This document shows, piece after piece, positions 58,170 to 64,000 of a stretch of DNA of 64,000 bases (the stretch's first letter is position 1; each line of letters starts with the position of its first letter). Location of the stretch: assembly GCA_032207245.1 (NCBI GenBank), contig CM063505.1, positions 177,916,717 through 177,980,716 of the forward strand, read 5' to 3'. Origin of the DNA: Pardosa pseudoannulata (taxonomy: Eukaryota; Arthropoda; Arachnida; Araneae; Lycosidae). A program made the translations under genes and the position numbers. The notes under the pieces are model-generated. The model worked only from the letters and a program-made list of their open reading frames with translations. It did no database searches and was not told the origin of the DNA.

Positions 58170-58949
58170 TAAGCAGATATCCCTTTGTAGCTTTGATATC
58201 GTAACGGTAAAAGTTCATGCAACGCTATAAAGGTATGCAAGGATCCTCAGTTTTTTATGGGATAATTGTCATTCGGTTTAAGAAATGTATGGGAAGGTGT
58301 CACATAGCGATTATTAATTCATCTGTAATTCTGAGAAGTGTGAATAAATGCAATCTCAATTATTCATCTCCTTGATTTAATTTTGGTTACTGGGAAAGTT
58401 CAGAGTAATAGAACGAAAATTTAGAGAATTTAAGAACTTTTAAGTCAATAGTTTTTGATATATAATACACACATTTATAATATGTATAAATAAATATGTG
58501 TGTATAAGTATACATAAATATGTGTATATACATGTGTGCATTACATACATATATATATAATATATGTATGTAACTAGCGAACTTTATACTCTCCGCTACA
58601 AAGTAATTTTAGCCCCTGTTTTTTTAATAGCTCTGGCAATGGGCAGACCTAAGTAGTTTGTAGTCGCTGCGTTAAGACAACAACAAAATCCATGGGGGAA
58701 CTTTAACTTTATTTGAGAGCATATAAAATGTACGTCTTTTCAAGACTAGAGATCAGCATTGAATGATGACGAGAATACACTTCTACTATAAATTTTGTCC
58801 CACGGCGAGTGTTTTTCCATGGTACCACCAGTTTAGTCAGCTTTATTAACAGTCAGAAAGGAACTTAGAACATTGGAAAAGTGAACTATTCGCTTGAGCC
58901 AGCTGGAAAATGTGGAGAGTCCACAGAAAATTAGCATTTAATCCAGAGG
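58170..58949. other. Unassigned interval with (TATG)-rich stretch
   Basis: About 58457-58572 is a loose TA/TGTATA repeat. The remainder, to the shared repeat at 58950, is unassigned. Confidence 0.4.
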
Positions 58950-59103
58950 TAGCTTTGGGGAACTGGTTAAAGAATTCAAGGCAACTAACACTCCTTTAAG
59001 TTTGATATTTTGTGGCTGGGAAATTAAGTATAAGAGAATGAGAAGGGGAAAAGGAGAATTTTATATAGATGTTTTAAGTGTAATAATTTTCATATATATT
59101 AGA
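58950..59103 (+). repeat. Dispersed repeat shared with 9862-10020, copy 2
   Basis: Same order of blocks as the 9.9-kb copy (GTAGCTTTGGGGAACTGGTT, ACACTCCTTTAAGTTTGATA, GAGAATGAGAAGGGG, GTGTAATAATTTTCATATAT). No SINE precedes it here. Confidence 0.6.
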
Positions 59104-60947
59104 TGCTTATATATGTATAACTTAACTGAATAGTTTTAAATCTAGTTTTTTATTAGTTTTTATTGTGCATAATCATATAATTTTACCTATTTTCTAAATA
59201 TAATTATTCCTATTAATAATGAGCATCAATATGTATGTATTCCTATGATTTTTAATTAGACTTTTCTTTAAATAGCAGTGAGAAATGTATAACTGTTAAT
59301 TCACCTTGAGTCGAAAAGTACCATCGCGTATGAAGAACATATCTATGGTGTGCGTGTGGGCAATGATCAAACCTGGTGTCAGTGGGTAATTTTAGTGACA
59401 ATTCACAAGGATTTCTTTCGTGATAATCATACAAAATTATTTTTAGGCCCCGGGGTCAAGGGAACAACTTGTGTCTCGATGACAGATCACAACTCAACGA
59501 CTCATGATCGATATGATTGGTAATTGATTTTGGCCGACCTCGCGCGTGGACTTGGCAGAAATGATTGTAATTTCGCGATGTTGGCTTTACTGACCTATAT
59601 TCAGTATTTGATAAAAGAAGCCAACACCATTTTCTTATTTGATTAAAGATTTTATTTACCTCTTCCGAAACAATTTAGTTTCATGGCCGTTTGTCGAGTT
59701 TACAGTCTGGATTTAAGTTTTGAAAAATTAGATCGGGACAAAAAAATCTCTAATATTCATTTCTCAAAAGATACCTCAAGAACGCTCTAAGTATAGGGTA
59801 CACATTTTAAAAGTGTGTCTTTAAATTTATTCTTATGTATAGATAGAAAATAAATGTAATCTTCAAAATGTTTGACCTCGAGTTTATAAATGATTATTGA
59901 AATTTTTTATCCAACCCAAACCCCTCACAAAGAAATAAATATGCTTTAAGTTTTATCTACCAGTTTGTTTATCCCTCTGGCAATGTGTGAAAACACAATA
60001 ACTTTAAAACTAAACTACATAGCTTTAATTTAGCCTGAAAGTTTTTCAGCAAAATTGTTAATTTGAATTACATTTTGATTCCAATTCAATTTTAAAATCC
60101 TGCTTATGTCCAAAAGTTAAGCATAAATGAAAAGTTAAAATTGAAAACCATGCAGGGCATCCAAAACTAACTTTACTGTAGAAGTAAAATAAACTTTTTT
60201 TATTTAAGTTTAAGGATTAATGATTAATGATTAAAATTATCATGTAAAGGCAATATTTTATATTGGTAAACTGAACTTACACAATAGTTATGGACTAAAA
60301 TAACACATGTTAAATGAAATCAGGCCTCCTTAACTGCAAATTTTTCACCGCTCGTATTATCCTTTTAGAATTAATTTGAACTAAACTAAATGATCTTATC
60401 CATTTTATCACTATTATCCAAGGAAGTTCAATATTGTTTTGAACAAAAAAGAAATTCTTTATTCTTTTTAACTTGCAGCCTTTTTGATGTCAGTGTCACT
60501 GTTGTTGTTAATGGGAATATTTAATAAAATCTAAATGTTAATAGAAGTAAAATGGGTTTACAGAGGATATCTGATTATAAAAAGAAAATAATACAAAAAG
60601 AATGAAGAAATTTACTTTTATATCAAGAAATAACCCTCGGGTAGCAAAAAAAAGTATACCGTAGTGCTTCAACCAAATCAAAAACTTTAATCCTTTAAAT
60701 GAAGAACATGTGTTGTAAACAACAGATCAATGACTGCATCAAATCATTTTCAGAATAGCTATTTAGATTCGCAACAAATCTACGATTTAAATTTTTATTT
60801 TTAATCAACTCTGAGTAACAAAAATCAGCTAGGATTAAGTTTAGAAGAAATATCCATAGTCTCTTAGCAAATATAAGAATCTTGGTGAAAATTAAAAAAA
60901 ATTCTTATTCTAAACCAAAGATTGCCATGTTCTTTTATGCTTTACAG
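59104..60947. other. Unassigned interval
   Basis: About 59290-59600 is more GC-rich (for example GGCCCCGGGGTCAAGGGAAC and GGCCGACCTCGCGCG) but shows no recognised frame, repeat partner or boundary. The rest is AT-rich. Confidence 0.35.
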
Positions 60948-61024
60948 TGGTGCTTGATGGCCACAGAAGAACTGCAGATTGCCTGATTAATGCAGGAGGG
61001 GAGAGTAACTTTTGCTTACATTAT
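60948..61024 (+). CDS. Possible host exon encoding half an ankyrin repeat
   Basis: TTTTATGCTTTACAG (ending 60947) is a good 3' splice site and TAT|GTGAGT (61024/61025) a good 5' splice site. The 77-bp exon between reads VLDGHRRTADCLINAGGESN (then FCLHY). It matches the second half of the ankyrin consensus with exact spacing: GH, five to six residues, LL/LI, two residues, G, then N. Helix 2 leucines are partly conserved (C-L-I). The frame also stays open a little on both sides, and no second repeat was found nearby, so chance is not excluded. Confidence 0.4.
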
Positions 61025-61204
61025 GTGAGTTCAGATGTGCAAAAAATCCGTTCCGATGCACTATAAATTCTTACATTCACGATTAGGATTGGAAAATAGG
61101 GATAGAGATAGTATCTTCTTCGCTTAGGAAAGAAAAAGGAGTAACTCAGTCATGCAATTAAGTTAACTTTTACAGTTGAAAAGATACACATTTATTGAAG
61201 CCCA

Positions 61205-61305
61205 AATCTGTAATGGTCAGAAATGATCCCTTCGACAAGAGGATAATCACTATTGTGGACACTGCTATTGGTGGTGCTACAACTGCTGAAATATTGCGTT
61301 AGGTA
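61205..61305 (+). other. Short coding-like stretch ending at a splice-donor-like site
   Basis: The frame KPKSVMVRNDPFDKR then IITIVDTAIGGATTAEILR ends at TAG|GTAAAA. The helical pattern and TTAEIL recall a transposase DNA-binding segment, but I cannot match it to a family. It could also be another exon of the candidate gene at 60.95 kb. Confidence 0.25.
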
Positions 61306-61368
61306 AAAAAATACTCATGTGCACATTTGTCGAATGTAATAAAAAAGTGTGCACTGAACGTTTGATAG

Positions 61369-61512
61369 AGGGGCTTACTCTGGACGTTGCGACTCGTTTT
61401 GAACGTTCGTTGTGACGTTACTTTGACGTCAGCTTGATCATTTGCTTGCATAATGTCCGCAAGGGGACGTCAAAATGAGGTCACAACGAAGCCACGTCCA
61501 GAATGAGGGCCA
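61369..61512. repeat. Foldback element, arms of about 50 bp
   Basis: Left GGGGCTTACTCTGGACGT and right ACGTCCAGAATGAGGGCC are inverted, and the arms continue with CGTTGTGACG...TTTGACGTC on the left against GACGTCAAAATGAGGTCACA plus ACGAAG on the right. It contains several GACGTC/TGACGT palindromes and is more GC-rich than the flanks. It resembles a MITE; no target duplication was established. Confidence 0.75.
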
Positions 61513-63030
61513 GAGAGATATCTCCGAGCTCTAAGATTTTCTCACACACAACACGCTTTGTTCACATCCTATAATTGTAAACTGTCAAAAAATGTATGAA
61601 CTGGTGAGTAAGAAGTGTGTAGAAGTTAGATTGAGAAAGTGCTCAGGTGTTGAGAATAGGAAGATTGATTCAGTTATGACACCTACATCAAAAGAATATG
61701 TTGCCGTAAGAATGAAATGGGCCTGTTGTAATTATCAAAAGTGACACGTTTAGTGTATGCACCACAATTCGGGTACGTTTGTTCTCGCATATTATATTTA
61801 TGTGCTATAGGATTAAGATCAGGAAAATCAGCGTGTCTCTGACAGAACTGGATCTCCATCTTGTTGACATCGACATTCTGGAGGACCTTGTGCCCAAATG
61901 GACACAGTATGAATGTCTTTGGGGGTTTATGAATGTCGACTTCAACAGAAATGCTTACACATGCCAAAAGTGACACTTATCCTCAAGTGACTATGAACAA
62001 TTTTACAAATATTTTCTTCATTTCACGAACTACGATTAACATTTAAATACCAGTGTCCATTTACATTTTCCTTTCACATTTAAATTTATGCTAGGACTTT
62101 TCAATAGCTGTTGAATGGGGAATTAGCACCATTTTCACCAAGTATTGAGACCAAATGTCAAACTTCTCAGAAACAAGCAAAACTAATATCTAAAATTATT
62201 ATTTGAATAAACCTTGTTACAGTTTTTGATTATTACATTTTAAGATGTATTTAAAGCATTACTTTTAAATTTTTATTCACCTTTAATTCCTTTATTTAAG
62301 TGTAAAAGACCTGAAAAAAATCATTAACTAAGAAATCGAAAGTAAAAATTACATTTCTCCTTTGCATAATACTAGCAATTAAAGCATTACCTAACTAGGG
62401 CAATGTTTTGAGAGCAAGCATAAATGTCTTGTTTAAATTTTTCCCACGATCTCTAAAGGGAGGAGTTCATGAAACTGCACCCTCTTCCTTTGTTTCCCCC
62501 TTCGATTCTCAGAAGCTTTTATAGGTCATTGCAACCTTTTAAATCTTTCATTTGGGTAATAATAAGTGATAATGTCGATAGTTAAGGATTTTCGAAAGGT
62601 TTCATTACTTCTAACTTCTTTTGTTTTTAAAATTATATCGAATTAAAAGTATTTCTGCATATATTTTAAATAAAAGACCCAAAGGAAAATAAGAATTTTC
62701 AAAACAAGTTTTATATATATTTTTATGCGACTATTAAAAGTTATTGTGGCCTTTCGTTCACTAATTATATAAAAATTAAAAAAAAACCTTTTGTGACTAT
62801 TTATGTGCTTATAACTTTTCTCTGGGTTAAGTAAAATATAAAATTTACTTTAAGTAAAATTCAAGGAGTCTCATAAGGCACATTTTTCTGATGGAACCAA
62901 AAGAAAAAGTAAAAAAGTTAGGCTGCCAATGCAATTTATTTTAAAATTTTAACAACTCTAAATAAAATATTTCCAGCTCCATTTATCTTTAAAATTATAA
63001 AATGCAAAATCAACTAAGATTTCGTAGATA
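61513..63030. other. Mostly unassigned; possible transposase scrap
   Basis: On the minus strand within 61683-61976, FPDLNPIAHKYN recalls the SPDLNPIE block of Tc1 transposases (Glu replaced by Ala), but no other motif or terminal repeat supports it. The rest is AT-rich. Confidence 0.25.
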
Positions 63031-63109
63031 TTGAAAAATCAAAATATTTTTTTGAATATATACAATAATCTAAACAAGCATCAGCAACATTTTGTTTTTA
63101 ATAATTTTC

Positions 63110-63370
63110 ATGGCACGGTTTGTTCGTTGTTGTTGTCTTGTGCCACTTGGTCAAACCAAGTACGATTTAATGCAAAGGGGTACGCCTTTCGTTTTAACGA
63201 GCAACTCAAGGCTGAAAGTACGACTTCTTGCTCAAGAAGGTCCTCATAATTTTGAAGCAGGGACCAAGAGAAGACCCATAGGCTTGGCTTTCCACCCTTA
63301 GAGGTATTGATTGAGAACTTTGATGACGTTGTGACCACGAACATATTTTACGTTTCGTCCCAATCAACTT
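63110..63370 (+). pseudogene. Coding-like fragment, third copy of the RLGLP-type motif
   Basis: From 63274 the frame reads HRLGFPPLEVLIENFDDVV. Upstream, another frame reads PLGQTKYDLMQRGTPF then RLLAQEGPHNF. GC content is above the flanks. DNA similarity to 34.9 and 26.3 kb is limited to about 30-60 bp around ACCCTAGGCTTGG. Function unknown. Confidence 0.3.
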
Positions 63371-64000
63371 TAAGCCGATGGTGGACTTTCAAATTGGCTA
63401 AAATCGAACGAAAATTCGAATTTTCGAGTTTAGTGAATAGTGAAAGAATATATCATTAGGAATATGGGGCAAAAAGAATTTTTTCATTCCCATCATTTTA
63501 TCATTACTTATTACTATCCTTTTATCATTACTTATTACTACTTCCCTTCATTTTATCATTACTTACTTTATTTATATAAGCTTATCATTACTTATGGGTA
63601 TAGCAATAATAACTTTAAATGCTGTCTACCCAGAAGTAAAATTTTCATGTATTACAAATGTTTAAAGTACTCCAGGCGCATTGAAAATAGATCATTGTCT
63701 CTGAAATTCCACTATTATTTACGTTACAGTTTATAAATTAAAGTCTAGTTGAAACGGGTATGTTTTGAAGCATATAATATGTTAGTTATGCGTTTTAATT
63801 AACCGTTATAGCTGTTTATTCTGCAAAATATGGGTATCATCATAATAATAATTTTTTTCTCTTCATATTTTCTATGAAAGTTTATGGAAACATCTCCATT
63901 TTTTTGTAAAGTCTATAAGGTATACTTACATTTTTTTATAATATATTAAGCAAAATTTATGCATCTGGAGCATTTTCAACTAAGCTAATTACGAAACAAT
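63371..64000. other. Unassigned AT-rich end of window
   Basis: About 63500-63600 holds a loose TATCATTACTTA-type repeat (TTATCATTACTTATTACTA, three to four times). No gene recognised. Confidence 0.45.

Noticed and set aside
61683..61976. Minus-strand 97-codon frame as a Tc1 transposase gene
   Set aside because: Only FPDLNPI resembles the family. The Asp blocks, DNA-binding domain and terminal repeats are absent, so it is noted only as a possible scrap.

Overview
This is a eukaryotic, AT-rich, repeat-dominated window with no complete host gene. The mix of degenerate Tc1-like and mariner transposons, TTAA-flanked piggyBac-like elements, tRNA-derived SINEs, a truncated LINE and very long (TA)n tracts points to an animal, most likely an arthropod. 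A chelicerate such as a spider is my guess, but nothing in the sequence proves it. All strongly recognisable protein-coding material is decayed transposase or LINE sequence.

Layout. 0-5.6 kb: the first two copies of a large dispersed repeat (family A) whose right end is a hairpin, a possible host exon (minus strand, about 1.05-1.26 kb), a 145-bp tandem duplication, one SINE, a double hairpin, a 73/117-bp tandem array and a decayed piggyBac transposase 3' end. 5.6-12.4 kb: mostly unassigned AT-rich DNA, SINE pieces, a (CA)(TG)(TA) microsatellite block and a nine-unit 98-bp minisatellite. 12.4-17.2 kb: a nested mobile-element cluster. Two copies of one TTAA-flanked element each serve as the empty site for an insertion in the other (a truncated LINE in one, a SINE in the other). 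Between them a second-family SINE is split by a piggyBac deletion derivative. 18.5-20.6 kb: a 150-bp tandem array and a deleted Tc1 element. 23-34 kb: direct duplications, a mariner relic, a 542-bp tandem duplication, a duplicated 0.7-kb block and a second Tc1 family. 34-49 kb: TSD-flanked SINEs, a CpG-rich island, two Tc1 deletion derivatives, a mariner relic, a triplicated hairpin repeat and the largest (TA)n blocks. 49-64 kb: a TTAA-flanked MITE, a 0.65-kb tandem duplication, the inverted third copy of family A, a second-family Tc1 relic on the minus strand, a possible ankyrin-repeat exon (60.95 kb) and a foldback element.

The parts do not form an operon or pathway. The window records successive waves of transposition. 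TSDs, TTAA duplications and empty-site paralogues allow relative dating: the TTAA elements at 12.5 and 15.5 kb predate a LINE and a SINE insertion, and the second-family SINE predates the piggyBac derivative inside it. No tRNA, rRNA or snRNA gene judged functional and no CRISPR array was seen. Assignments come from reading the sequence by eye, without database searches.
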